Assembly: GCA_964517435.1 (NCBI GenBank)
Contig: CAZFEC010000012.1
Coordinates: 1 to 64,000, forward strand
Reading direction: 5' to 3'
Length of the DNA: 64,000 bases
Source: BS150m-G50 sp964517435
Lineage (GTDB): Bacteria; CAIWAD01; BS150m-G50
The translations under genes were made by a program, and so were the position numbers. The stretch's first letter is position 1; the number at the start of each line of letters is the position of its first letter. Positions 50,839 to 62,466 of the stretch are shown here, in pieces. Below the pieces are notes generated by a model. That model saw nothing but the letters and a program-made list of their open reading frames with translations. It was not told the DNA's origin and ran no database searches.

Positions 50839-53073
50839 TTGTCGATCAGGAAGACTCTGTTCAGAACCGGAATCCTCCTCCTGCTGCTGACCGCCGCCGG
50901 TCTGCTCTCCTCCTGCAGCCGGGAAACCGACCGCATCCGGGTGACACTCTGGCACCAGATGTCGGTCAGCGAACGGGATGTCCTGGCGCAGGCAATCGAG
51001 CAGTTCAACGCCAACCAGAGCCGGATCGAGGTGGTGGCGCTCTTCCGCGAGACCGAGGAATTGCGTTCCGGCTACCAGGCCGCGGCGCTGGCCGGTACCG
51101 GTCCCGACCTGATCTACGGTCCCTCCGATCAGATCGGACCGTTTTCCACCATGGGCATCATCCGGGCGCTCAATCCCTACTTTTCCGAACTGGAGCTGCG
51201 GGAGTTTCTCGACAAGGCGCTGACCAGCATCGGCGATTCCCTTTACCAGATCGGCGACCGGATCGGCAACCACCTCACGCTGGTCTACAACCGCGAACTG
51301 ATGCCGGTACCGCCGCGTGATACGGACGAGCTGATCAGCATGGGCAAGGAGCTGACGCGCGACCTGGACGGCGACGGCCGCATCGACCAGTACGGTCTGG
51401 TCTGGAACTATACCGAGCCCTATTTCTTCGTGCCGTTCCTGACCGGCTTCGGCGGGCGTCTGCTGGACGAGCAGAACCGCCCCGATCTCAACAAACCGGC
51501 GACCATCAAGGCGTTCCAGTTTGTCAGCGCCCTGCGCGATTCGCACAAGATCACGCCGATCGAATGCGATTACAACGTGGCCGACGCGCTCTTCAAGGAG
51601 GGCCGGGCCGCCATGCTGATCAACGGCGACTGGTCCTGGCAGAGTTATCTGGAAGCCGGCATCGACATGGCGATCGCGCCGATTCCCCGCGTCACCCTGA
51701 CCGGCAAATGGCCGGCGCCGCTGGTTTCGCCCCGCGGCTATTCGCTCAACGTCAATTCCGACAGCGTGCACACCAGCGCCGCGCTGTTGTTCATGAAGTA
51801 CATGCTCAGTCGCGACATCCAGGAAGCCTTCGCCACCCAGGTGAAGGTGCTGCCGTCGCACAAACAGCTGCAGGCGGACCCGGAGCTGATGAGCGATCCG
51901 ATTCTGCGCAATTCCGCCCTGCAGATGTCCTACGGTACGCCGATGCCGGTGGTCAGCGAGTTGCGGGCGGTCTGGGACGCCATGCGCCCCGTCTACCAGG
52001 CGGTGCTCGGCGGCTACCTGCCTCCCCGCCCCGCCGCCAGGATGATCCAGCAGGATGCACTCAGCAAGATCGAGGAGATGAACCTGGACATCGAGGGGGG
52101 CAGCTTCGCCATCGGTTTCCGGTTGACGCTGCTGCTGCTGGCGGTCTTCGGCGGGCTGTGGCAGCGCCGCAATATCGCGTTGTTCCTGCAGACGCTGAAG
52201 AAGAACCGCCTGGCCTACTACATGATCCTGCCGGCGGCGGTCGTAATCCTGTTGACGATTCTCTATCCTTTCGTCTACAACCTGGTCCTCTCCTTCTCCA
52301 ACATGTCGCTGCACAACTTCCGGAACTGGGAGATCGTCGGTTTCCAGAACTACCTGAAAGTCTTCAGCGAACCGATCTTCTATACCGTGTTCGGCAAGAC
52401 CATCCTCTGGACGGTGTTGAACCTGCTGTTTCACGTCTCGCTGGGCGTGATGCTGGCAGTGGTACTGCACCGTTACCTGCCGGGGAAGGGGATCTACCGC
52501 ATGCTGCTCATCCTGCCCTGGGCCATTCCACAGTACATCACCGCCCTGACCTGGCGCGGCATGTTCAATGCGGAGTACGGCGCCATCAACCTGGTGCTGA
52601 CCAAGTACCTGAGTCTGCCGATGATCAACTGGCTGCACCAGCCGGCGGAGGCGTTCAGCGCCTGCGTCGTGACTAATGTCTGGCTCGGTTTTCCATTCAT
52701 GATGGTGATCGCGCTGGGTGGGCTGCAGTCCATTCCCCTGTCGCTGTACGAAGCGGCGTCGGTCGACGGCGCCTCGAGGCTGCGGCAGTTTTTCACCATC
52801 ACGCTGCCGCTGCTGAAGCCGGTGATGATGCCGGCTATCGTGCTGGGGACGATCTGGACCTTCAACAACCTGAATGTGATGTGGCTGGTTTCCAACGGCG
52901 GCGAGCCTGGCGACCACACGCACATCCTGGTGTCTTACGTTTACAAGGCGGCTTTCAACCTTTACCGCTACGGATATGCCGCGGCGCTCTCAGTGTTGAT
53001 CTTTCTGATCCTGCTGGCGCTCGGCGTTACCATGTTGAGACGTTCGCGGGCGACGGCGAGCGTATATCATTGA
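50839..53073 (+). CDS. Maltose-type ABC importer: solute-binding lipoprotein fused to permease
   Basis: The 744-residue fusion starts with a lipoprotein signal (LLSSC) and a family-1 solute-binding domain (RIRVTLWHQMSVSERDVLAQAIEQFN..., GDWSWQSYLEAGIDMAIAPIPR) up to about residue 420. A spacer with one membrane segment (FRLTLLLLAVFGGLW) follows, then a MalF-like permease of six helices with YMILPAAVVILLTILYPFVYNL and the ATPase-coupling loop EAASVDGASRLRQFFTITLPLLKP. The binding domain would be held at the outer face of the membrane by the spacer. TTG 50839 after GGAG is preferred to TTG 50791. No ATPase gene is adjacent. Confidence 0.88.
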   Translation: MSIRKTLFRTGILLLLLTAAGLLSSCSRETDRIRVTLWHQMSVSERDVLAQAIEQFNANQSRIEVVALFRETEELRSGYQAAALAGTGPDLIYGPSDQIGPFSTMGIIRALNPYFSELELREFLDKALTSIGDSLYQIGDRIGNHLTLVYNRELMPVPPRDTDELISMGKELTRDLDGDGRIDQYGLVWNYTEPYFFVPFLTGFGGRLLDEQNRPDLNKPATIKAFQFVSALRDSHKITPIECDYNVADALFKEGRAAMLINGDWSWQSYLEAGIDMAIAPIPRVTLTGKWPAPLVSPRGYSLNVNSDSVHTSAALLFMKYMLSRDIQEAFATQVKVLPSHKQLQADPELMSDPILRNSALQMSYGTPMPVVSELRAVWDAMRPVYQAVLGGYLPPRPAARMIQQDALSKIEEMNLDIEGGSFAIGFRLTLLLLAVFGGLWQRRNIALFLQTLKKNRLAYYMILPAAVVILLTILYPFVYNLVLSFSNMSLHNFRNWEIVGFQNYLKVFSEPIFYTVFGKTILWTVLNLLFHVSLGVMLAVVLHRYLPGKGIYRMLLILPWAIPQYITALTWRGMFNAEYGAINLVLTKYLSLPMINWLHQPAEAFSACVVTNVWLGFPFMMVIALGGLQSIPLSLYEAASVDGASRLRQFFTITLPLLKPVMMPAIVLGTIWTFNNLNVMWLVSNGGEPGDHTHILVSYVYKAAFNLYRYGYAAALSVLIFLILLALGVTMLRRSRATASVYH

Positions 53074-53151
53074 TGCGCCCGGGCCGGAGGCGGCGGTGAA
53101 CAGAGACCGCACGCGGCGCCGGAAGCAGGGTCGCAAGACCCGGAGGAAACG

Positions 53152-53985
53152 ATGAGAAAAGACCCGGTATATCTGCGGATCCTGATCTATGTGGGACTCA
53201 CCGTTTTCACCCTGATCACGCTGTTTCCCATCATGCGGGTCGTCTCCATCTCCCTGCGTCCCGGCAGCCAGCTGCTGAGCACCTCACTGGCGCTGATCCC
53301 GGAGAATTGGACCTTCGCCGCCTACTGGGAGCTGCTCTTCGAACGGCCGTTCCTGATCTGGCTCTGGAACAGCACGCTGATCGCCCTGACGGTGACTCTG
53401 ACCGGCGTCGCGCTGGCTGCCACCGCCGGCTACGCCTTTTCCCGTTTTCGTTTTATCGGACGGGGCGCCGGCATGATCGGGTTGCTGACGACGCAGATGT
53501 TCCCCGCCACCATGCTGCTGCTGCCGCTTTACATCATCATCGCCTACCTGCACCTGATCAACACCTTCATCGGCTTGATCATTCTCTACAGCGCTACGGC
53601 GCTGCCGTTCTGCATCTGGCAGATGAAGGGCTTCTTCGACACGATTCCCTTCAGCCTGGAGGAGGCGGCGCGTATCGACGGCTGTACCCGCTGGAGCGCT
53701 TTCTACAAGGTGATCCTGCCGCTGGCGGCGCCGGCACTGGTCATCACCGCGCTGTTCTCCTTCATGACCGCCTGGTCGGAGTACATCGTCGCCGCCCAGA
53801 TCCTGCAGGATGAACTGCTCTACACCCTGCCGCTGGGTCTGAAGGCGTTTCAGACCAACATGAACACGGAGTGGGGTCTCTATGCTGCCGCTTCGGTGCT
53901 GGTGTCGATTCCGGTGGTGATTCTCTTTCTGGTACTGAGTCGCTGGCTGGTCTCCGGCTTGACACTCGGCAGCGTCAAGGGCTGA
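53152..53985 (+). CDS. Sugar ABC transporter permease, MalG type
   Basis: The 277-residue permease has six helices: LIYVGLTVFTLITLFPIMRVVSISLRP at the start, the AATAGYAFSRFRFIGR segment and the EAA coupling loop EEAARIDGCTRWSAFYKVILPLAAPAL, ending VSGLTLGSVKG as in MalG proteins. It partners the upstream fusion gene, 79 bases away. Substrate is probably maltodextrin released by the GH57 enzymes. The ATP-binding subunit must be encoded elsewhere, as with shared MsiK-type ATPases. Confidence 0.92.
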   Translation: MRKDPVYLRILIYVGLTVFTLITLFPIMRVVSISLRPGSQLLSTSLALIPENWTFAAYWELLFERPFLIWLWNSTLIALTVTLTGVALAATAGYAFSRFRFIGRGAGMIGLLTTQMFPATMLLLPLYIIIAYLHLINTFIGLIILYSATALPFCIWQMKGFFDTIPFSLEEAARIDGCTRWSAFYKVILPLAAPALVITALFSFMTAWSEYIVAAQILQDELLYTLPLGLKAFQTNMNTEWGLYAAASVLVSIPVVILFLVLSRWLVSGLTLGSVKG

Positions 53986-54104
53986 TCGGCCTTCGATCTC
54001 AGCCCCACCCATCCCTTTCAGATCTACTGTTTTCGATGTATATTCCGAAGTGAGCTATCGACACTGCGGCGGGGATCGCGCCGTCGTCAGGGAGGAGAGC
54101 AACG

Positions 54105-55115
54105 ATGTATCCAACCGCGCGCTGGTGGGAACAACGGTCCGACGGCCGGATTCATTGCCGGCTCTGCCCGCGGGAATGCCTGCTGCGGGAAGGTCAACGC
54201 GGTTTCTGCTATGTGCGGCGCGTGGAGGAAGGCCGGCTCCTGACCGAGGGTTACGGCAGCGCTACCGGTTTCGCCGTCGACCCGATCGAGAAGAAACCGT
54301 TCTACCACCTGCTGCCCGGCGGCAAGGCGCTCAGTTTCGGCACCGCCGGTTGCAACCTCGGCTGCAAGTTCTGTCAGAACTGGACGACGACCAAGTCCAG
54401 TGCTACCCAGCGGCGCCATCAGCGGCTCGCGCCTGATCACCTGGTGCGACTGGCGGAGAACAGCGGTGCCGCCGCCCTCTCCTACACCTACAACGAACCG
54501 ACCATCTTCGCCGAGTATGTCACCGAAGCGGCAGCCGCGGCGCGGGCAGCCGGCATCCTGAACCTGATGGTGACCAACGGTTACATCTCTCTCGACGCCG
54601 CACCGGAGGTCTATCGCGACATCGACGGCGCCAACGTCGATCTCAAGAGCTTCTCCGAGGATTTCTACCGGCGTCTCACGCTGTCCCAACTGCAGCCGGT
54701 CCTCGACTTCCTGCTCTGGCTGCGGGAGCAGACCGACGTCTGGATCGAGATCACCACCCTGTTGATCGAGGGCTACAACGACGAGCCGGCTGAGATCAGA
54801 CAGCTGTCCCGGTGGGTGCGCGATCACCTCGGTCCGCACACCCCCCTCCACTTTACCGCCTTCCACCCCGACTACCGCATGGCCGACCACCGCCGCACCA
54901 GCACCGCCACCGTGCTCACGGCGCGTGAAATCGCGCGCGGCGAAGGAATGTATCACGTCTACGCCGGCAATGTGATACACGACGAAAGCCAGCAGACCTA
55001 TTGCCCCGGTTGCGGTGCGGTTGTCATCGAACGCGACTACATGTCACTGCGGAGCAACCGCCTGCGGAACGGCCGCTGCCCGGAATGTGATACGGAAATC
55101 GCGGGGGTGTTTTAG
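54105..55115 (+). CDS. amrS: AmmeMemoRadiSam system radical SAM enzyme
   Basis: The 336-residue enzyme has an N-terminal four-Cys segment (CRLCPRECLLREGQRGFCYVR), the radical SAM cluster GCNLGCKFCQNWTT (C-x3-C-x2-C) with a preceding SFGTAG, then SYTYNEPTIFAEYV and VDLKSFSEDFYRRLT, as in PflA-like AmrS proteins. A C-terminal zinc ribbon (YCPGCG...RCPEC) closes it. The family is linked to AMMECR1 and Memo proteins; AMMECR1 is encoded at 61565 in this window, Memo is not seen. Its substrate is not established. An inverted pair of the iterated word lies inside (54949-54979) and another copy near the end (55087). Confidence 0.92.
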   Translation: MYPTARWWEQRSDGRIHCRLCPRECLLREGQRGFCYVRRVEEGRLLTEGYGSATGFAVDPIEKKPFYHLLPGGKALSFGTAGCNLGCKFCQNWTTTKSSATQRRHQRLAPDHLVRLAENSGAAALSYTYNEPTIFAEYVTEAAAAARAAGILNLMVTNGYISLDAAPEVYRDIDGANVDLKSFSEDFYRRLTLSQLQPVLDFLLWLREQTDVWIEITTLLIEGYNDEPAEIRQLSRWVRDHLGPHTPLHFTAFHPDYRMADHRRTSTATVLTAREIARGEGMYHVYAGNVIHDESQQTYCPGCGAVVIERDYMSLRSNRLRNGRCPECDTEIAGVF

Positions 55116-55228
55116 AAGATCCGTTTGTTGAGTAGAGCTTTGTCTGAAGTACCTATCCGTAATTGGATTTATGGCGCCATCAAGGCAAGGTATGGCATCC
55201 GTTCGGTTGATCTCGCGAAACAGCAACT

Positions 55229-55483
55229 AGCAGTCGCGGCGTCCGAAAGCCATTTATGGGATGGCTTTCGGACGAGCTTTCCAACCCACCTACCGCGACT
55301 GCTGCAGAACTCAGCACAACGCCCTTACCAATGACGTTGAAGATTCTAACAATTAGCGTTGTGCTTTGAGGTCTGCTGCTAGTGAAGCGAGATCGAGCGA
55401 ACGAATGATGCCTCCCGCAGCCTTGTCGGGCGCCTAAGCTCCTTTCTTTTGCTACTTTTCTTTTGAGCCAAAAGAAAAGTAGA
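55229..55483. repeat. Highly structured non-coding region with nested stems
   Basis: The 421-bp gap between amrS and the MBL gene has no convincing gene but four long stems. They are AGCAGTCGCGG / CCGCGACTGCT (55229-55239 with 55293-55303) enclosing GTCCGAAAGCCAT / ATGGCTTTCGGAC (55241-55273), then AGCACAACGC / GCGTTGTGCT (55313-55365), and a perfect 14-bp stem CTACTTTTCTTTTG / CAAAAGAAAAGTAG (55453-55483). It could be a set of palindromic mobile repeats or a structured RNA; the last hairpin type is common in many genomes. 55116-55228 and 55484-55536 show nothing clear. Confidence 0.6.
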
Positions 55484-55536
55484 TCAGAGCATAACAGGTT
55501 GCAAATCGCGCAACTCCAGCAGGTGAAACCGTTACT

Positions 55537-56334
55537 TCAGAGTGCGACAGGTTGCAAATCGTGCATCACTTCAGTGCGGGGGAAGAGGCTGCGGACGCTG
55601 TCCGCCATCTCTTCGATGCGGGCGGGTGAATACGAGGGATTGTAGTGTGCCAGGAGCAGTCTTTCCACGCCGGTGCGCCGGGCGATATCGGCCACGCCGG
55701 GAGCGTGACTGTGGCCGTGCAGCGACTTGAATTCATCCTCGGTATCGGCGGTGAGAAACTCGTAGTCGCGGCGATCCCACCAGCACTCGTGCATTAAAAC
55801 CCTGGCGCCGCGGGTGTTCTCCACCGTGTCCTCGGTACAGGCGGTATCGGTGGCGTACATCAGCAGATCGGCGATGCGGAAACTGCAGGAGGGATTGCTG
55901 TGTTTCTGCTTGGCGATAGTGACCGGAATGCCGGCCACATCGTTTTCTCCCAGCTGATAATCGTAGAAATGAACCGGAAAGGGGAAGTCCTGCGGAGGCA
56001 CCGGCGAAAAGGGCGGGGCGTTGAATCCGGAGATAACCTGCTCGGTGGTGGTATCGTAGAGCGCCTTGCCCGGTCCGTAAACATGCAGCTCCTGATCGCG
56101 GAAGACTCCGTTCATGAAGAAGAAACCGATGATGTGGTCGAGATGAAAATGGGACAGCAGCAGATGAATCGAATCGTAGCGCTGAATCGTGTTGTTCAGC
56201 TGCTTCAGGTTGGCGATACCGGAGCCGGCATCGAGCAGGAACAGGCGCCCGTTGTATTCCAGGGTGAAAGACATGGTCTGCCAATCATGATGCGGCATCC
56301 AGCCGGCACATCCGAGTGGCGTTAGACGGGGCAT
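55537..56334 (-). CDS. MBL-fold metallo-hydrolase
   Basis: The 265-residue cytoplasmic protein has the metallo-beta-lactamase fold: start TPLGCAGWMPHHDWQTMSFTLEYNGRLFLLDAGSG, metal motif SHFHLDHIIGF (H-x-H-x-D-H), later His in MHECWW and HGHSHAPGVADIA, and Asp in YATDTAC. The layout resembles RNase Z or phosphodiesterase-like members without a large insertion. The start MPRLTPLGCAG fits the family. It points away from the thyX-like gene, sharing a 190-bp divergent spacer. Substrate unknown. Confidence 0.82.
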   Translation of the reverse strand: MPRLTPLGCAGWMPHHDWQTMSFTLEYNGRLFLLDAGSGIANLKQLNNTIQRYDSIHLLLSHFHLDHIIGFFFMNGVFRDQELHVYGPGKALYDTTTEQVISGFNAPPFSPVPPQDFPFPVHFYDYQLGENDVAGIPVTIAKQKHSNPSCSFRIADLLMYATDTACTEDTVENTRGARVLMHECWWDRRDYEFLTADTEDEFKSLHGHSHAPGVADIARRTGVERLLLAHYNPSYSPARIEEMADSVRSLFPRTEVMHDLQPVAL

Positions 56335-56643
56335 TCTCTTATCTCCCTATTGCGACGGGTTAACAGTTCCCGCCCTGATTACATCAAGTACAATACTCAA
56401 ATACAGACTTAAAGAAAAAACATTTCCGATCTCGCGCTGTGACCTGGTTCACACCGGCGGTGTAGAGATAATGCCTGTTGCCTCTGAGTTACCCCCAGAG
56501 GCGTTACCTAGGGCTGAAAAACCGCGGTGATTGCGCTCCAGGTTTTTTTTCGACACTTTGGACCGGTAAATTTACACCGTAGCGACTCAACCGGATCGTA
56601 CCGGTTGAAGGTACTTGCCGCTGATCCATCCTCAGGAGCGATT

Positions 56644-58164
56644 TTGTACGACGCTGAAACCGCCGCTTTACTGAAACCGTTTGTGACCAACCTCGATCAG
56701 CCGGTCTATTGCCTGCGCAATCTCCCGCCGGAGGTGCAGGCGGTTCTTTTCGCCTATGTCAGCCGCAGTCCAGCCAGTTTTCGGGACAACCTGCTGAAGC
56801 TGCTGCGCGATGAGGAGCTGGCTCTGTCCGGCGCCGGCGGTGATGCGATGACCACGGAGCGCACCCGCGCCTTTCACGAGAAGTGGGTGATCCGGTACGG
56901 CCACGGGTCGGTGGCGGAGCACGCCGATCTCAAGTTCGCCCTGGAGGATGTCTCCATCATCGCCAGCAAGGTGATCGAGGACCACCGCCTGGCCGGTTAC
57001 ACCGAGAAATCCACCCGCTACCAGCATTTTTCGGAAGACCGGTTCTACTTCGACGCGGCGGTGGCGGCCTCGCCGCTGGCGGAACCGGCCCGACGGCTGG
57101 TGGCGGATCTCTACGCAATGTATCACGCCGCGCTCGAACCCATCCAGAATTACTATGCCGGCCTGATGCCGCGCGGCGACGCCGGCGAGCGCGCCTGGCG
57201 GAATTCGGTACACGCCGCCGCGCTGGATGTGATACGCTACCTGCTGCCGGCAGGCACCAGGACCGCCCTCGGTATCAGCATCAACGCTCGTGAAGCGGCT
57301 TACGCCATCAGTCGTTTTCTCAGCCATCCCCTGGCGGAGCTGCGCGAGATCGGTGAGGCTATGTTGTGGGAGGGGCGCCGGATCGCGCCGACGCTGCTGA
57401 AGCATGCCCGGCTCAACGAATTCCGCCGAGCGCGGGAAGCGCTGTTGCAGCGGGAGGCGGCCACGGTGGCGGTCGACGACGGAGAAACGCCGAGCGGCGT
57501 GCAGCTGCTGGAGCACGATCCCGGCGGCGAAGACCTGGTGCTCGCCGGGCTGCTGTACGAACAGGGGCAAACCGATTTTGCCGCGCTGCTGCGGCAGGTG
57601 CGGGAGATGTCTCCAGCGCGCAAACAATCGTTGTGCAGCGACATCATGCGCCGGCGAGGTCCCCACGACCAGCCGCCGCGGGCCTTTGAATTGACCGCTT
57701 ACCTGATGGAAATGGTGCTGGACTACGGCGCTTTCCGGGATGTGCAGCGGCATCGGATCGCCACTCAGCTGAACCCGCTGCCGACCGTGATCCACGGCTA
57801 CGAAACGCCGCAGGAATTCGCCGCGGTCGGTCTGGAGGAAGAATACCACACGCTCATGCGGCGCGCCGTCGACCTGCACCGGCAGCTGGCAGCCGATTTC
57901 CCCGACCAGGCGGTTTACTTCATACCGCTGGCCTTTCGCAAACGAATCCTCTTCCGCTGGAACCTGCGGGAGGTATTCCACTTCGTGGAGCTGCGCTCCT
58001 CCCCCCAGGGACACGAATCCTACCGGCGCATCGCCCAGCAGGTGTATCACGCCGTGGCGCGGGTGCACCCGCTGCTGGCGCAGTTCATCCGGGTGGATCT
58101 GAACAGCTATGGGTTGGGAAGGTTGGACGAGGAGATACGTAACGAGACTTCTCCCCGGGCCTGA
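56644..58164 (+). CDS. Double-domain ThyX-like protein (FAD-dependent thymidylate synthase family)
   Basis: The 506-residue product holds two ThyX-like halves. The first (to about 250) has WVIRYGHGSVAEHADLKF and EDHRLAGYTEKSTRYQ, keeping E-x-S-x-R-Y of the ThyX motif but with D-H-R. The second (about 330-490) has QRHRIATQLNPLP, keeping R-H-R but not the E-x-S-x-R part. Usual ThyX is 210-250 residues and tetrameric. Flavin-dependent methylation of dUMP is the family reaction; whether this form does it is uncertain. TTG 56644 with AGGAG seven bases upstream is preferred to GTG 56527, which adds 39 unrelated residues. Two iterated words lie inside it (57120, 57229) and one near the end (58044). 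Confidence 0.8.
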   Translation: MYDAETAALLKPFVTNLDQPVYCLRNLPPEVQAVLFAYVSRSPASFRDNLLKLLRDEELALSGAGGDAMTTERTRAFHEKWVIRYGHGSVAEHADLKFALEDVSIIASKVIEDHRLAGYTEKSTRYQHFSEDRFYFDAAVAASPLAEPARRLVADLYAMYHAALEPIQNYYAGLMPRGDAGERAWRNSVHAAALDVIRYLLPAGTRTALGISINAREAAYAISRFLSHPLAELREIGEAMLWEGRRIAPTLLKHARLNEFRRAREALLQREAATVAVDDGETPSGVQLLEHDPGGEDLVLAGLLYEQGQTDFAALLRQVREMSPARKQSLCSDIMRRRGPHDQPPRAFELTAYLMEMVLDYGAFRDVQRHRIATQLNPLPTVIHGYETPQEFAAVGLEEEYHTLMRRAVDLHRQLAADFPDQAVYFIPLAFRKRILFRWNLREVFHFVELRSSPQGHESYRRIAQQVYHAVARVHPLLAQFIRVDLNSYGLGRLDEEIRNETSPRA

Positions 58165-58186
58165 TCGGCTGGGGGCTGGTTCTCCG

Positions 58187-61201
<3,015 letters not shown>

Positions 61202-61266
61202 AATGGCTCCCGTTGTGCCGGCACGGCCGCACCTCTTGAGATGCGGCCAGTTGCTTTATAAAAAGT

Positions 61267-61376
61267 GTAGTATTTCCCGATTACACTGTCCCAGCAGTTT
61301 TAAGAAGTGCGGGAAATACTACAAGGTAATGCTCGTCACATCTTATGAAGACGGACATCTCTTTGCGAGCATTACC
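61267..61376. repeat. Twin-hairpin intergenic element, copy 3 (best preserved)
   Basis: Hairpin A: GTAGTATTTCCCG (61267-61279) with CGGGAAATACTAC (61310-61322), 13 perfect pairs. Hairpin B: GGTAATGCTCG (61325-61335) with CGAGCATTACC (61366-61376), 11 perfect pairs. The two lie side by side in the 363-bp spacer upstream of secA. Copies 1 and 2 are at 27107 and 28877. Confidence 0.8.
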
Positions 61377-61447
61377 CAAGCTACCGCAGAAATCCAGAAG
61401 ACGCAACAGTTTGACCCGCCCCGCTGAATGTGTAGATTGATTCAGAA

Positions 61448-61534
61448 ATCGGCATCGGTATCGCAATCGCTATCGGAATTCTGGACTCGAGTATATCATA
61501 TCAACTCTCGATACCGACACCCGATACCGATACC
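61448..61534. repeat. Inverted array of ATCGGTATCG-type units
   Basis: ATCGGCATCGGTATCGC... (61448-61476) on one side and CTCGATACCGACACCCGAT... (61506-61534) on the other form an imperfect inverted repeat of GGTATCG units, directly before the AMMECR1 gene. A related array is at 32047-32126. Confidence 0.55.
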
Positions 61535-61564
61535 GAACAACCTGAAAGCGGAAACGGAGTATAG

Positions 61565-62122
61565 ATGGTCGAATTCGATCTGAACCGGGAGGAAAAACGT
61601 CTGCTGCTGCGGGCAGCGCGGGCTGCCATCCAGCGGCGGTTGAGCGGCGGTGACCGCGAGGAAGTCCAGGCGTCCGGCGCGCTGGCGATCCCCTGCGGTG
61701 CCTTTGTCACTCTGCATCTGCGCAAACAGCTGCGCGGCTGCATCGGCCATCTCGAGTCGGATCAATCGCTGCTGGAGACGGTGGAGCGGATGGCGGTGGC
61801 CGCCGCTTCTGACGATCCCCGTTTCCCCCCCCTGAGCGACGCCGAGCTGCCGGAGATCGAGCTGGAGATCTCCGCACTCTCCCCATTGTGGCCGGCGACC
61901 GACTGGAGTGAATTCGAGGTGGGTGAACACGGCGTGCTCCTGCGCAAGGGATTCCACCAGGCGGTTTTCCTGCCGCAGGTGGCGCCCGAGCAGGGGTGGG
62001 ACGCGGAAACGACCCTCACGCATCTGGCGCTGAAAGCCGGCTTGCCGGCTGAAGCCTGGCGGGAGCCGGACTGTCGCTTCCAGCTGTTCACCGCCATTGT
62101 GTTCTCGGAGGGGGATGCCTAG
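61565..62122 (+). CDS. amrA: AMMECR1-domain protein (AmmeMemoRadiSam system protein A)
   Basis: The 185-residue protein has the AMMECR1 core: LRKQLRGCIGHLESDQSLLETVERMAVAAASDDPRFPPLSDAELPEIELEISALSPLWPA and GVLLRKGFHQAVFLPQVAPEQGWDAETTLTHLALKAGLP. The LRGCIG hexamer is the hallmark of the family. The bacterial forms accompany AmrS-type radical SAM and Memo proteins in a system of unproven chemistry. It is 6.4 kb from amrS, so the genes are in the same neighbourhood but not one operon. Confidence 0.93.
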   Translation: MVEFDLNREEKRLLLRAARAAIQRRLSGGDREEVQASGALAIPCGAFVTLHLRKQLRGCIGHLESDQSLLETVERMAVAAASDDPRFPPLSDAELPEIELEISALSPLWPATDWSEFEVGEHGVLLRKGFHQAVFLPQVAPEQGWDAETTLTHLALKAGLPAEAWREPDCRFQLFTAIVFSEGDA

Positions 62123-62466
62123 TAATTGTGTCATCGTGGAATTACAAGATCAAAAACCCTGCCTCTTCGTTTCACGCCCCGGGTTGAATGATTCCGGCAC
62201 CAGGTCCGTTCAGAGATGTTTCACCCGGGTCTATAGCTGTGTCGCCCGCAATACGGGCTGGTGCGCGTTGCCGCGGTTTCAACAGCCCCTTGGGCGACAG
62301 GAATCCAGCCCGGGTGCCACAAGCTGCGAATCAACGTCTCACATCTGTATCAGACATCACCTTCAAACGATTGCGTTTGAGAGGCCATTTCTTTATCAAT
62401 ATCAATCATACTCATTGCGTGAAGTTACCTCCATACGCATCAGCTCTCTAACAGCAGATGACCACG
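62123..62466. other. 344-bp intergenic region before the beta-helix gene
   Basis: No gene recognised. Pieces of a GC-rich palindromic repeat are present (CCCCGGGTTGAATG at 62178 and TTCACCCGGG at 62220; CGCCCGCAATACGGGC at 62242), related to the hairpins at 26193. The stretch from 62340 is richer in A+T and should carry the promoter of the next gene; no consensus stands out. Confidence 0.5.

Noticed and set aside
55116..55483. Group II intron or tRNA in the structured spacer
   Set aside because: No domain V-like sequence, no reverse transcriptase and no cloverleaf with a TTCRA loop could be found.
56527..56643. GTG start giving a 545-residue ThyX-like protein
   Set aside because: The added residues are unlike ThyX, no ribosome site precedes GTG, and a well-placed AGGAG-TTG pair exists at 56632-56646.
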